A DNA stretch of 64,000 nt, taken from Paenibacillus sp. PL91 (GTDB lineage: Bacteria; Bacillota; Bacilli; Paenibacillales; Paenibacillaceae). The translations under genes and the position numbers were made by a program. The stretch spans positions 166,642-230,641 of the forward strand of contig NZ_JABBYG020000011.1 in assembly GCF_012935325.2 (NCBI RefSeq), written 5' to 3'. Positions within the stretch are counted from its first letter, which is position 1. Each line of letters starts with the position of its first letter. The notes below the pieces were generated by a model. The model worked only from the letters and a program-made list of their open reading frames with translations, searched no databases and was not told the DNA's origin. Positions 9,101 through 16,662 of the stretch are shown here, in pieces.

Positions 9101-11306
9101 TGAGATCAATCGTTTTGTCCAAATAACCGGCTTTGCTGAATGTGAACTCGTTATGTTCGCCGGCATAAAGTTGAGTTAAGGTTATGAGGCCGTTGGCATC
9201 TGATTTGCTTGTGTGTGCTTGGCCGTGCAGGTAGAGAGATACGCCTTCAACAGGAGCGCCTACCTTGCCTGCTACATGTTCACGTACAGTGATTGACAAT
9301 TTTTCAACTTGTGTACTTGTGAGATACGGCTTATTGACTAGATCAACAAGGATGCCGTTCTGATCACGAATTTCCAAGTCAAACTCATGCTTTGGCGCAA
9401 CGGTAATGGTCGTGCTGCTTAGTTCATTCCAATTCGATTGATTGTTTCTTTGCATCATTTTAATCGTGTACGTTCCTGTTTCCGTCGGACGGAATTCGTT
9501 GCTGTAGGCTTGATTCAATTTACCGTCTTTGATATCGGCATGCCAATTAAGGTAATTATACTCCAGATAGGTCTCATTATTTTTTAGGACGAGTGACTTG
9601 ATTTCGGACTTGCGGTCAATGGTATGGCCATTGTCGTCTTTTAACAGTGTGTTGAGCTTGAAGGTTTCGCCTAAAATAAGATCAGTGCGCTGATCCATGA
9701 CGTTTTGCTTGTCGACGCCTGCTGTTACAAGCGCGGTAATGGTTGTACCGGATTTGAAAGAATAGCTATTCGCTGTCGGAGTAAAGTAGGAATCAAGAAT
9801 GGCTTCGTCTCCATTGCTGTTAATGACAGCGTTCAGCTTGTATATTTGTTTATCCTTCTCTGCATACAGCTGCTTATCGCCAGCAAGATTAAAGAAATGC
9901 TCTTGATAGTTGTATCTATCATTCAAATAGGCAATTCGCAAGGAGGCCGCATTATCCGTTGTCTTATAATCCGCGGCAACGCTGAGCGCTGAAAACGCAT
10001 TTGGAAGAAGGTTGTCCGAGAAGGTATGAGTGTCCTGATTGGTATTGAGAACATTTTTGACGACGGCTTTGTCGCCATTAGGCAGAGGAAGCACGGCGAT
10101 AAATTGAAAGGCCTGTCCCTTAGCAACGTAGAGCGAATCCACATTTGAAATAGGTTGGTCGTATTGATGGTAAACTTGTTTAAAGCCGCTGTTATTAATG
10201 AGGCTAAGCGATTCTACAGCTACAGGCTGATTGTCCCAGCTATAAGCAAAGGATTGCTTGCTGTATTCGGCCGCATTGAGGATAATCGTTTTGCGCTGCT
10301 CCCCAAGTGCAGGTGTGAAATCATCATTGTTTAAGCTGTACAAATAAGTATCCGTATTGGATTGCGGTTTAATTATATGCTGGTAATTGCCGATTTTTCC
10401 ATTTGTTAAGTAGACCGCAACGCTCGGGGTTGAGAATTTCACGGGATTGCTTTCGTTATTGTTAAACGTGCTGCGACTGTTGGTTTGCGTAAATAATTTA
10501 CTATCTTTGTCCAAAAAGCGGAGCTCGGCTACCTTGTAGTTTGGGTAACGATCGTCAAGGATGTCTTGCATATATACAGTCCCAACTGTATAGGAGTCTG
10601 TATTCTGATCCACACGCAAGAAGAGTACGGGATCAAGATTCGTTGCTGGGATACCACCTGGCCCGATCAAGGCAATCTGTCCGTCTGCATCTGTTGTAAG
10701 TGTAACGTTGCTGATTTCATGATACCCAACGTTAACTGGCTTATCTGCAACCGGCTTACCATACTCATCAAGCAGCGTTACGATGACTTTATCGTCATCC
10801 GAACGGATGGTGTCATTGACAGCAACGGAGGAAGCCGTTTCGCCTTTTGCCGTACGCTCGATCTTAAAGCTATAGCTGGAAGGCAGAATATTCACGCTTT
10901 GCTCCCAATTGAGCGGCCTGACCTCACTGTGGAAGGCGGCTTTAAGCGTATAAGCTTTACCCGGCTGAAGACTCGTATATTCAAGTCCAGCAAAGGGGAT
11001 GGAATAGGTTGATCCGGAAATCGTAACTTCATTTTCCTGAATCTGCTTCGTAATGGCAGGAGCGGCTTTCTTACCCTCAGCGTCCACTAACGTAAATTCA
11101 ATGGATTTGCCTCCCATCATATAAGCGAAGTCCTCTTTTTCGACATCGATTGTGCTTTTGAGAACGACGTTTTTGGTACCGTCCTGCTGCGTAGACGTCG
11201 AGACGACGTCTAAAGACTGGGCTGCCATAACGGTAAAAGAATTGCCTAACGCTAGCAGCAGGGTCATCAACAGCAGAAAGCTGTGCTTGAACTTCTTATT
11301 TTGCAT
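6123..11306 (-). CDS. Giant S-layer-homology (SLH) surface protein
   Basis: A 1727-residue exported protein. Residues 1-28 are a signal peptide ending in VMAAQ. The bulk (about 30-1130) is beta-rich and contains Ig-like or carboxypeptidase-regulatory-like segments, for example a peptidase-associated fold near 685-745 (VEGVSLYLHG, DANGLITL). A Pro/Thr linker (about 1140-1180, TPTPTPTP) precedes a helical region to about 1300, then a beta domain. Three SLH modules fill about 1545-1727 (FKDIPAAHWA, FKDVAKDNEYY, FKDASSIADWA), which normally bind pyruvylated secondary wall polymer. The start has AAGGAG upstream. It is convergent with the stalk-protein operon and divergent from the hydrolase-fusion regulator. 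Likely an adhesin or structural wall protein; no catalytic motif is seen. Confidence 0.88.
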   Translation of the reverse strand: MQNKKFKHSFLLLMTLLLALGNSFTVMAAQSLDVVSTSTQQDGTKNVVLKSTIDVEKEDFAYMMGGKSIEFTLVDAEGKKAAPAITKQIQENEVTISGSTYSIPFAGLEYTSLQPGKAYTLKAAFHSEVRPLNWEQSVNILPSSYSFKIERTAKGETASSVAVNDTIRSDDDKVIVTLLDEYGKPVADKPVNVGYHEISNVTLTTDADGQIALIGPGGIPATNLDPVLFLRVDQNTDSYTVGTVYMQDILDDRYPNYKVAELRFLDKDSKLFTQTNSRSTFNNNESNPVKFSTPSVAVYLTNGKIGNYQHIIKPQSNTDTYLYSLNNDDFTPALGEQRKTIILNAAEYSKQSFAYSWDNQPVAVESLSLINNSGFKQVYHQYDQPISNVDSLYVAKGQAFQFIAVLPLPNGDKAVVKNVLNTNQDTHTFSDNLLPNAFSALSVAADYKTTDNAASLRIAYLNDRYNYQEHFFNLAGDKQLYAEKDKQIYKLNAVINSNGDEAILDSYFTPTANSYSFKSGTTITALVTAGVDKQNVMDQRTDLILGETFKLNTLLKDDNGHTIDRKSEIKSLVLKNNETYLEYNYLNWHADIKDGKLNQAYSNEFRPTETGTYTIKMMQRNNQSNWNELSSTTITVAPKHEFDLEIRDQNGILVDLVNKPYLTSTQVEKLSITVREHVAGKVGAPVEGVSLYLHGQAHTSKSDANGLITLTQLYAGEHNEFTFSKAGYLDKTIDLMAIDPETQAIIRVSGLDKPESSSNVNVAGGVPMTNAYVYSTIQAGDTIQKQQDSIYGDETVSYLIVPSPSVVNVDFVRSGNLNSSNNGSPFGYYMLGNLKTEPGKDYNVVLDARQPLQQVSTVKLTKRMDEVTIARKDLTGADYLPYLIDDNEGEENRFYATKGTYNVVARTLEGNMIYLESVVLNQDVNTLDIPSDSSSLARVKVLGDATISSVDYISDQQTKLRAYVHHDDNFVNLTPGNVAISINGFDGSKQYQYDVHFTKDELKAGTQTNITTSALNGIDVFGLDHTGKIELPVNQRWIKVGLVNENGDEIQQYSTPELAIFHYGWSKWSKSILPDAAKLVVKNSSGVIVQDSTDAAYLPTWVYVEEDGVYTVTGSITIEGKTYTLDKTITVSTIGEKVTDPGTTPTPTPTPVPTTPPGTYPGTNPEVIPTPAPTPADADKGLQELLENGKTDKEKADKASDLMNSLLDSMKDVKDGKEAEKSVQNVSATLASASKLLESMQTAEEKAKVANTITQMVTNTKYAFEQVENGPKALELAKSIIKDTASVLQNLGSVDAAQIEALKDSLVELSKKAVEKAATVTLDSKDVKVEGNALTTTLDTKQIGQQLETTKKALDDTMKDLTGAVGADKATSIKPVITINIPKQGENITKLAADLPSEIYQAVQDSGLAGLKLTMGNTSFTVEPDTFGSVTGGQTISLAAEVVHNLTVTAPTSAAQVANIPVMEFHASVGGKKVEAFNKPMPVSFDVSNIDTTKYSEADLAGLTVYLLNEKTLTWEPVGGLYDPVTKTVNVNRGHFSKYTVMKASQSFKDIPAAHWAASAVNTLLNKGVLDQTAEFGPSKKVTREQFAAWLIRSYGLDGTGLSLPFKDVAKDNEYYDEIAAAYAQGLIQGKSATTFEPKAEITRQEIAALLSRALTAYNNKKLSSTSNEQLKGFKDASSIADWAKDGVALLKQQKLITGYEDSTYKPKQTTTKAEAAALIYRIYTGQ

Positions 11307-11457
11307 CTGTTTTTTGTCTCTCCTTACCTCATATTGTGGTTAATGTAAAAAAAAACTCATTTCTCTAGCAAAAGCACTACCATAGTACTAAATTTTGCAT
11401 TACACTATCATTACGCACCAACCTAAATTCATACAATAGTGGTAATGTAGGGGGACT

Positions 11458-12966
11458 ATGGACATATTTAAGCTGTTCTACCAAATAGATCGTTGTACTT
11501 CCAACCCTCATGCGGAGGCTCTTATACTTTTGCATGGACTAGGTCTAAATACACAAATATGGGATCCGCTCGTCATTTTGCTTTCCGAACGATATCATGT
11601 TATTCGATATGATTTGCGCGGGCATGGCCAAAGCTTTCATAATGGCTCTGAATTGACCTGGGAGCTGCTGTGCGCAGATCTTGATAGTCTGTTCAACCTA
11701 TGCGGCATAGCGGAAGCTCATGTAATTGGGTATGGCTTTGGCGGCAGCCTTGCTGTCAGGTATGGGGCTAGTCGTACGGAACGAATCAAGACGTACACGC
11801 TAATGTCGACGATCGGGTTTTATCCCCCAGAGGTCATGGCGCGCTCCATACAGCTGCGGCGGGGCTACGTCAGGAACGGCACAGCAAATGAGCTGGCTGA
11901 ACAGATGGCTAGCTTAATAACTAGTCTACCACCGGACAGGGAAGAAGTAGGGCGGATTAGAGAGGCATACATGCAATGCGATATAGATGTCTACTTTAAA
12001 GGAATAGAGCTCTTTGCAGCGTCCAATCCCTTAGATGAAATGTCAGGAATCAATAAGCCGTGTTTGGTTATGGCAGGAGAAAAAGATACCATTTACCCGT
12101 CCTACATGTCAGAGATCACAGCTCAATTTATTCCGAATGCGATCTCTGTTATCGTACCCGACGCGGCTAATATGTTGTTTATGGATAATCCGGTCTATAC
12201 CGTTCAGAAAATATTTACTTTTCTCACCGATTCAAAAATGGGCAGGGAGACGGTAGTTGCCAGCAACCCTCAGCTCGGGATGACGGGCAGCGACGCGATC
12301 AAGATGTTCGGCAAAGCATATCAGAAGGCTTCTAGCCTTGAAGCGTTGCTTCAGGTCAAGCTTATTGGAACATTTCAAGTATCTTTCAAAGGGATAGAAA
12401 TACACAATGGCTGGCAGCAGCGTAATGCGAAGAGGCTGCTTGTATATTTGTTATTTCACCCGCATGCTGCCCGTGAACAGATTTGCGATGCGTTATGGCC
12501 GCTGGTAGATACGAGCAAGGCGAGTAATCTGTTGCGGGTTAGTCTCTCGCATATGAAGGCACTCTTCGAGGCCGCAGGCGTCGTGAGTCCCATTGTTGCA
12601 GATCGCACTCATGTCAAGCTGAATGCTGCAGTAGAGTGTGACGTGCTGGAATGGATTCGGATGCTAGGTGAGGCTCGGATGGAAAAACATCCATCAAGAA
12701 AAGTGATGCTCGTTAAAGAATTGCTCGCTTACCCAATTGAGGAGCTGCTTGCTGGCTTGTACGATAACTGGGCGCTGCATGAGAGAAGTCGGCTGGAATA
12801 TATGCTGTTGGAGCTTGTGGAATCGCTTGTGGAAAGCTACAAGAATGATGGTGACCATTTGGCAGCCAACCAAGTCACAAGAAGGCTGAGCAACATGTTT
12901 GGCGAGGAAATGTCCGTTGATGTCGATTCTAATCGTTTTAATCAGAGAGAGGTGAGGGTCCATTAA
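11458..12966 (+). CDS. Dead alpha/beta-hydrolase fused to SARP-type (wHTH-BTAD) regulator
   Basis: A 502-residue fusion. Residues 1-265 follow the alpha/beta-hydrolase fold: the oxyanion strand ILLHGLGLN, DLRGHGQS, and the acidic residue in AGEKD. The nucleophile elbow, however, reads GYGFGG (usually G-x-S-x-G) and the histidine site reads DAANMLF (usually A-x-H), so nucleophile and base are both missing. Residues about 300-500 match a winged-helix DNA-binding domain (LIGTFQV, WQQRNAKRLLVYLL, ALWP, LRVSLSHMKALF) followed by a BTAD-like helical domain (LLAGLYDNWALHERSRLEY). The likely role is a transcription regulator sensing a small ligand through the pocket. GGGGG precedes the ATG. A Spo0E-like gene overlaps its stop, suggesting a shared transcript. 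Ligand and targets are unknown. Confidence 0.82.
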   Translation: MDIFKLFYQIDRCTSNPHAEALILLHGLGLNTQIWDPLVILLSERYHVIRYDLRGHGQSFHNGSELTWELLCADLDSLFNLCGIAEAHVIGYGFGGSLAVRYGASRTERIKTYTLMSTIGFYPPEVMARSIQLRRGYVRNGTANELAEQMASLITSLPPDREEVGRIREAYMQCDIDVYFKGIELFAASNPLDEMSGINKPCLVMAGEKDTIYPSYMSEITAQFIPNAISVIVPDAANMLFMDNPVYTVQKIFTFLTDSKMGRETVVASNPQLGMTGSDAIKMFGKAYQKASSLEALLQVKLIGTFQVSFKGIEIHNGWQQRNAKRLLVYLLFHPHAAREQICDALWPLVDTSKASNLLRVSLSHMKALFEAAGVVSPIVADRTHVKLNAAVECDVLEWIRMLGEARMEKHPSRKVMLVKELLAYPIEELLAGLYDNWALHERSRLEYMLLELVESLVESYKNDGDHLAANQVTRRLSNMFGEEMSVDVDSNRFNQREVRVH

Positions 12967-13195
12967 TAGAGATACTGTTCTGCAAAAAAAGAAGCTAGAG
13001 CAGACGATCGAGCTGCTGCGGCAGGAAATGGTCGATAAGCTATTTGTGAGCCAATCCTACCAATCTGATGAAGTGTTAGGAGCGAGCCAAGCGTTGGATC
13101 GTGTTCTTAATTGCTATGATTGCGTCAGATATGAGAAAGAGTGTAAAAATAAGACGAGTTGTGCATCATTAACTTTTAGTATGGAAATGAAATAG
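12962..13195 (+). CDS. Spo0E-like aspartyl-phosphate phosphatase, apparent ATT start
   Basis: This frame encodes about 77 residues. It holds the two-helix hallmark of the Spo0E family: a first helix LEQTIELLRQEM and the signature SQALDRVLNCY (S-Q-x-L-D). These proteins dephosphorylate Spo0A-phosphate and delay sporulation. The C-terminal tail is cysteine-rich (CYDC, KECKNKTSC), which is unusual. There is no in-frame ATG, GTG or TTG before the first helix. ATT 12962 lies five to eight bases after a strong GAGGTGAGG and overlaps the previous stop codon (ATTAA), so translation is probably coupled to it; CTG 12980 is the alternative. The family call is strong, the start is not. Confidence 0.75.
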   Translation: MNRDTVLQKKKLEQTIELLRQEMVDKLFVSQSYQSDEVLGASQALDRVLNCYDCVRYEKECKNKTSCASLTFSMEMK

Positions 13196-13197
13196 CT

Positions 13198-13314
13198 TTA
13201 TTTAAATAAACGTTTCCGTTTATTCTGTTTGAATTTGTACCAATATTTCCCGTTTTCATCCTTAAAAATCCTAATACCGATCAGTTTTAGTGGTGTGGAT
13301 AATTCGGTAAACAT
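13198..13314 (-). CDS. Possible small basic protein, 38 residues
   Basis: A short frame in the otherwise empty stretch between the Spo0E-like gene and the VanZ-like gene. The product has a plausible folded look: LKLIGIRIFKDENGKYWYKF then KQNKRKR. It could begin at ATG 13314 or at GTG 13338. No good ribosome-binding site is visible and its 3' end nearly touches the Spo0E-like gene, so it may be chance. The remaining bases up to 13551 show nothing else I can support. Confidence 0.22.
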   Translation of the reverse strand: MFTELSTPLKLIGIRIFKDENGKYWYKFKQNKRKRLFK

Positions 13315-13551
13315 TAAATAGCTAGAGATGGTGATCACCCTCGTTTCTCTTCTTTTAAGTCATAATACCAAACTTTAGAAGTATTGACTATACAAAAATA
13401 GGACTTTTATCCCTCTTTTATTAAAAGATAGTGGATTATTCTTCTTATTTTTCCAGCTACGTACGGTTTAAAATGTCAGCGGCTGCTTCTTTTGAGCAAG
13501 TATGCCGTTCTTTGGCGTGCCTATCCAGCCTGCTCTCTGCATGCTCAAATT

Positions 13552-13580
13552 TTGTTTGTGCCATTCTTTTCAAGTATGAT
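13552..13580 (+). promoter_or_regulatory. Likely sigma-A promoter of the VanZ-like gene
   Basis: TTGTTT (13552-13557), a 17-base spacer and TATGAT (13575-13580) lie about 50 bases before the ATG of the VanZ-like gene. Confidence 0.5.
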
Positions 13581-13628
13581 AGAAGAAGAGAATAGAGAGA
13601 AGGTTTCTTTGCAGGAGGTGCTAGAGAA

Positions 13629-14171
13629 ATGACCAAAGCTACGAAATGGATGCCAACCCTCGTATGGGGGGTCCTGTTTGCGGGATGGCTCGCGCTTTTA
13701 TTTATGTTTTCGTCCCAGACGTATGATCAGCAAAGCATTCAGCCTTTCTTGCGCAGCCATTTTGACTACCATCAGCTTGTAAGATGGCTGCCTGATGTGA
13801 CGATTACTTATCGAACCAGCGTAATTAATTCACATGAACGGCCATATAGCTTTATTGAATTTCTATTTCGCAAAGGCGCGCATCTATTTGTGTACGCTAC
13901 ATTCGCTGCCATGCTGTACATGTTCCTGCGTGCGCTGAGCCGCGGGCGTTGGTTTATTTCGATTGTGATTACGCTGCTGGTTGCGATTGCTGTTCCAGCC
14001 TTGGATGAATGGAATCAGCTTGGCTCTGACGAGCGGACTGGCAACGCGACGGATGTTGTGCTTGATTTTGTCGGGGGCTGTGCGGGCCTATTGGTCTGCT
14101 TGAGTATCTTAGGGGTAGTTAAGCTAGTGCGCTCCCTGTCACGGTCGAGAGCAAGAAATAGGATTGAATAG
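13629..14171 (+). CDS. VanZ-family membrane protein
   Basis: A 180-residue membrane protein with four predicted helices (about 10-28, 82-103, 110-130, 150-170). VanZ-family marks are SSQTYDQQS after the first helix, FLFRKGAHLFVYA in the middle and DEWNQLGSDERTGNATDVVLDFVGG near the end. In VanZ itself this fold gives low-level teicoplanin resistance; most relatives have no proven role, though an envelope function is commonly suspected. The start follows GGAGGTG by eight bases. It is followed by its own terminator, so it seems to be a single-gene unit. Confidence 0.88.
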   Translation: MTKATKWMPTLVWGVLFAGWLALLFMFSSQTYDQQSIQPFLRSHFDYHQLVRWLPDVTITYRTSVINSHERPYSFIEFLFRKGAHLFVYATFAAMLYMFLRALSRGRWFISIVITLLVAIAVPALDEWNQLGSDERTGNATDVVLDFVGGCAGLLVCLSILGVVKLVRSLSRSRARNRIE

Positions 14172-14186
14172 GCATTGCGATAAGAG

Positions 14187-14226
14187 TGCCGTTCAAGCTG
14201 TGAATGTGGCTGAGCGGCAGTTTTTT
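14187..14226 (+). terminator. Intrinsic terminator after VanZ-like gene
   Basis: TGCCGTTCAAGC pairs, with one bulge, with GCTGAGCGGCA, followed by six T. Confidence 0.8.
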
Positions 14227-14370
14227 GCTCATGAGCGATGTATCAACTAATAAATTCGCAAGAAACAAACTGTAATGGATTGGAAAATAGCGAAAAAAAC
14301 GGACAAACAGGTCAGCTATCCTATATAATCGTCTTTGTTACTATAAAGAATAAGGTGGAGGTATCGCAGC

Positions 14371-15552
14371 TTGCAGCGCTATGAGGAGTTGGATTCGCTT
14401 AGAGGTTTGGCGGCGCTTGCCGTTATGGTTGGCCATTTCTTAATGGTGTTTACGCCAATCGTGCAAAATACATCAGGCTTAAGCTTTCTGGATTATCCGC
14501 TTAACCTGCTGAAATATACGCCGCTGCATGCCATATGGGGCGGCCATGAAGCGGTCATTATGTTTTTTCTGCTTAGCGGGTTTGTGCTCTCCTTGCCGTT
14601 CTTCAGCAATCGCCAGCAGAATTATACGAAATATGTGATTAAGCGGATCTGCCGCATTTACATCCCTTTTCTAGTCGCTTTAATAATAGCGATTGTGATG
14701 AGGGAAGCCGTCTATGTGTCTAAGCTCACGGACTTAACGACCTACTATAACGAGCTATGGGTGGCACCGCCGGATATGAGCTCCATTGTTCATCACCTGC
14801 TGTTTGTCGGGAACTACAATTCGACGAGATATGATCCGATATTGTGGACGCTTGTCCATGAGATGCGCATCTCGTTATTATTCCCTTTTATTATGTTTGC
14901 TATTGTCAAAGGCGGCTGGAAAATCGGGCTGCCGCTTGCGATCGTCTTATCCTATGGAGCTGCGATTATGCTCGAAAATATAGAAACCCGCTATATGACT
15001 AATTTTGTAGTCTCTCTGCATTATGCTTCTTTCTTCATCGTTGGTGCCCTTCTTGCCAAGTATCAGAAGCCGCTGAGGGCTGTTTTCTCGAAGTTGAACG
15101 GCTGGTGGGCAGCCTTGCTTCTAATCGTCGCTCTTTGCAGCTACACGTTCAAATGGATCGGTTATGGCGAGGATTTTCATGACAGGTTCATGCCGCATGG
15201 CGGCGATTGGATGACGGCGATCGGTGCTTCCATCTTCATTATAGCAGCCCTATCGTCCGTTCGATTATCGCAGCAGCTGCAGCGGAAGCCGTTATTATTT
15301 TTGGGCAAAATCTCGTACAGCCTCTACTTGTATCATATGATTGTACTGCTATCGCTCATTCATCTGCTGAATGGCGAGCTGGATACGCCGTTTATCGTCA
15401 TGCTCGCTTTTGTAGCTTCGTTCGTCGCGGGAGCGCTAAGCTACTATTTCATAGAGCTGCCGTCCATTCGTTTAGGCAGGTGGCTTACAAGCTGGGGCAA
15501 GAAGCCGAGTGTGGCTGTAGGAAGCAGTGGAGAAAGAAGCGTATCCTCTTAA
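14371..15552 (+). CDS. Acyltransferase 3 family (OafA-like) membrane protein
   Basis: A 393-residue protein with about ten transmembrane helices. It opens with the family signature RYEELDSLRGLAALAVM followed by VGHF, whose arginine and histidine are the conserved catalytic-site residues. FFLLSGFVLSLPF and RICRIYIPF are further family motifs. Such enzymes transfer acyl groups, often acetyl, onto extracytoplasmic sugars or lipids. The start is TTG 14371, eight bases after GGTGGAGG. A short soluble tail (about 375-393) is Ser/Gly-rich. It stands alone between two terminators, so the acceptor cannot be inferred from neighbours. Confidence 0.9.
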   Translation: MQRYEELDSLRGLAALAVMVGHFLMVFTPIVQNTSGLSFLDYPLNLLKYTPLHAIWGGHEAVIMFFLLSGFVLSLPFFSNRQQNYTKYVIKRICRIYIPFLVALIIAIVMREAVYVSKLTDLTTYYNELWVAPPDMSSIVHHLLFVGNYNSTRYDPILWTLVHEMRISLLFPFIMFAIVKGGWKIGLPLAIVLSYGAAIMLENIETRYMTNFVVSLHYASFFIVGALLAKYQKPLRAVFSKLNGWWAALLLIVALCSYTFKWIGYGEDFHDRFMPHGGDWMTAIGASIFIIAALSSVRLSQQLQRKPLLFLGKISYSLYLYHMIVLLSLIHLLNGELDTPFIVMLAFVASFVAGALSYYFIELPSIRLGRWLTSWGKKPSVAVGSSGERSVSS

Positions 15553-15579
15553 GGAGGACGATCGGCTGAATAGAAGAAA

Positions 15580-15615
15580 GGGACGGCTCTCCTACGGGGA
15601 GCCGTTCCTTTTTTT
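15580..15615. terminator. Bidirectional terminator between acyltransferase and AraC regulator
   Basis: GGGACGGCTCTCC (15580-15592) pairs with GGGGAGCCGTTCC (15596-15608) and is followed by seven T. The regulator's stop codon is directly downstream. Confidence 0.88.
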
Positions 15616-15617
15616 GT

Positions 15618-16502
15618 TTATCCATGGGAAAAGCGCTGACGATACTTACGTGGAGAGATGCTCTCGTATTTGGCGAAGCAGGAGGTGAAGTAGGCGGCAT
15701 GGTTGAAGCCGACCTCCTCGCCGATGCGGGCGATGGAGAGGTCGGTTTGGAGCAGCAGCAGCTTTGCCCGTTCGATGCGGAATCGCATTAAGTAATCGAA
15801 CGGGGCGCATCCAAACTCCTTCTGCATGCACCTGGCAATATAGACCGGATGAAAGTTGATGCTCTCGCCAAGCTCCTGCGCCGTAATAGGGTCACGGTAA
15901 TGCTCGCGCAAATAGGAGGCGGCTTGCTCTGCACATAAGGCTGACGGTGACGGTCCTTCCGCCTCCATTGAGGCGGACAAATGCTCGATTATTTCCTGAA
16001 AGGCCAGCTGCTGCTTCCATTTCACGCTCGGGATATGGTCGTTCATATTGAGCTGCACGAGCTGGCGAAGCAGATTGTCCATCTTGGAGGGCTGGAGCAG
16101 CTTAGCGAACTGGGGCAGCTGCTTGGTGAAGGTTTGCGTAGCGTAAATGTTTGAAGTAAGCGCTCTCACTTTGCTGCTGTCCCCCGGCTCCTCTCTCACT
16201 GATTGGTCAGACACGCTCCAAGCTCCGGTCGTCTGGAAATGAATCCAGTAATAAGTCGTCTGCTCTTGGCAGGCAAGCGTAGCGTAATGATGGGCGTCCG
16301 GCCTCAAAATAAGGGCATGACCGGCGCTGACTTCGTAGTGCTGCTCTTCTTCTCCCATATATAAGCACCCTCGCGTTACGACCAGCAGGTCAAACACGCC
16401 GATATTGCGCCGGCTCGGATGTTTGCGGCCTGAAGGAGCAACGGTATATCCTCCGATTATATAGTGGGGAAGCGGCGGAATCGTCATATGAATGATGGTC
16501 AT
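15618..16502 (-). CDS. AraC-family transcriptional regulator
   Basis: A protein of about 294 residues. The N-terminal half is a cupin-like sensor domain (about 1-125, with FDLLVVTRG and SAGHALILRPDAHHY). The C-terminal hundred residues hold two helix-turn-helix motifs: AQELGESINFHPVYIARCMQKEFG and the conserved IARIGEEVGFNHAAYFTSCFAKY..SPRKYR. The start is ATG 16502 after AAGGAG; an in-frame TTG 21 bases earlier overlaps that RBS and is less likely. It is divergent from the MATE exporter gene about 160 bases away, a common arrangement for a local regulator, so it may control the exporter. The effector is unknown; many relatives bind sugars. Confidence 0.88.
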   Translation of the reverse strand: MTIIHMTIPPLPHYIIGGYTVAPSGRKHPSRRNIGVFDLLVVTRGCLYMGEEEQHYEVSAGHALILRPDAHHYATLACQEQTTYYWIHFQTTGAWSVSDQSVREEPGDSSKVRALTSNIYATQTFTKQLPQFAKLLQPSKMDNLLRQLVQLNMNDHIPSVKWKQQLAFQEIIEHLSASMEAEGPSPSALCAEQAASYLREHYRDPITAQELGESINFHPVYIARCMQKEFGCAPFDYLMRFRIERAKLLLLQTDLSIARIGEEVGFNHAAYFTSCFAKYESISPRKYRQRFSHG

Positions 16503-16662
16503 GGCATGGGATGCTCCTTGCAAGTTTGAAGTTGGAATCGTTATAGTTTCGGTTGTAAAAGTGATACATCAAGCTCAGTATAGCATCTATAATTTGAAAT
16601 GACGAATGAGGAACGAACAACGGATGCGGACTCACAAGAGACCGATGCAGGGGGACACAATA

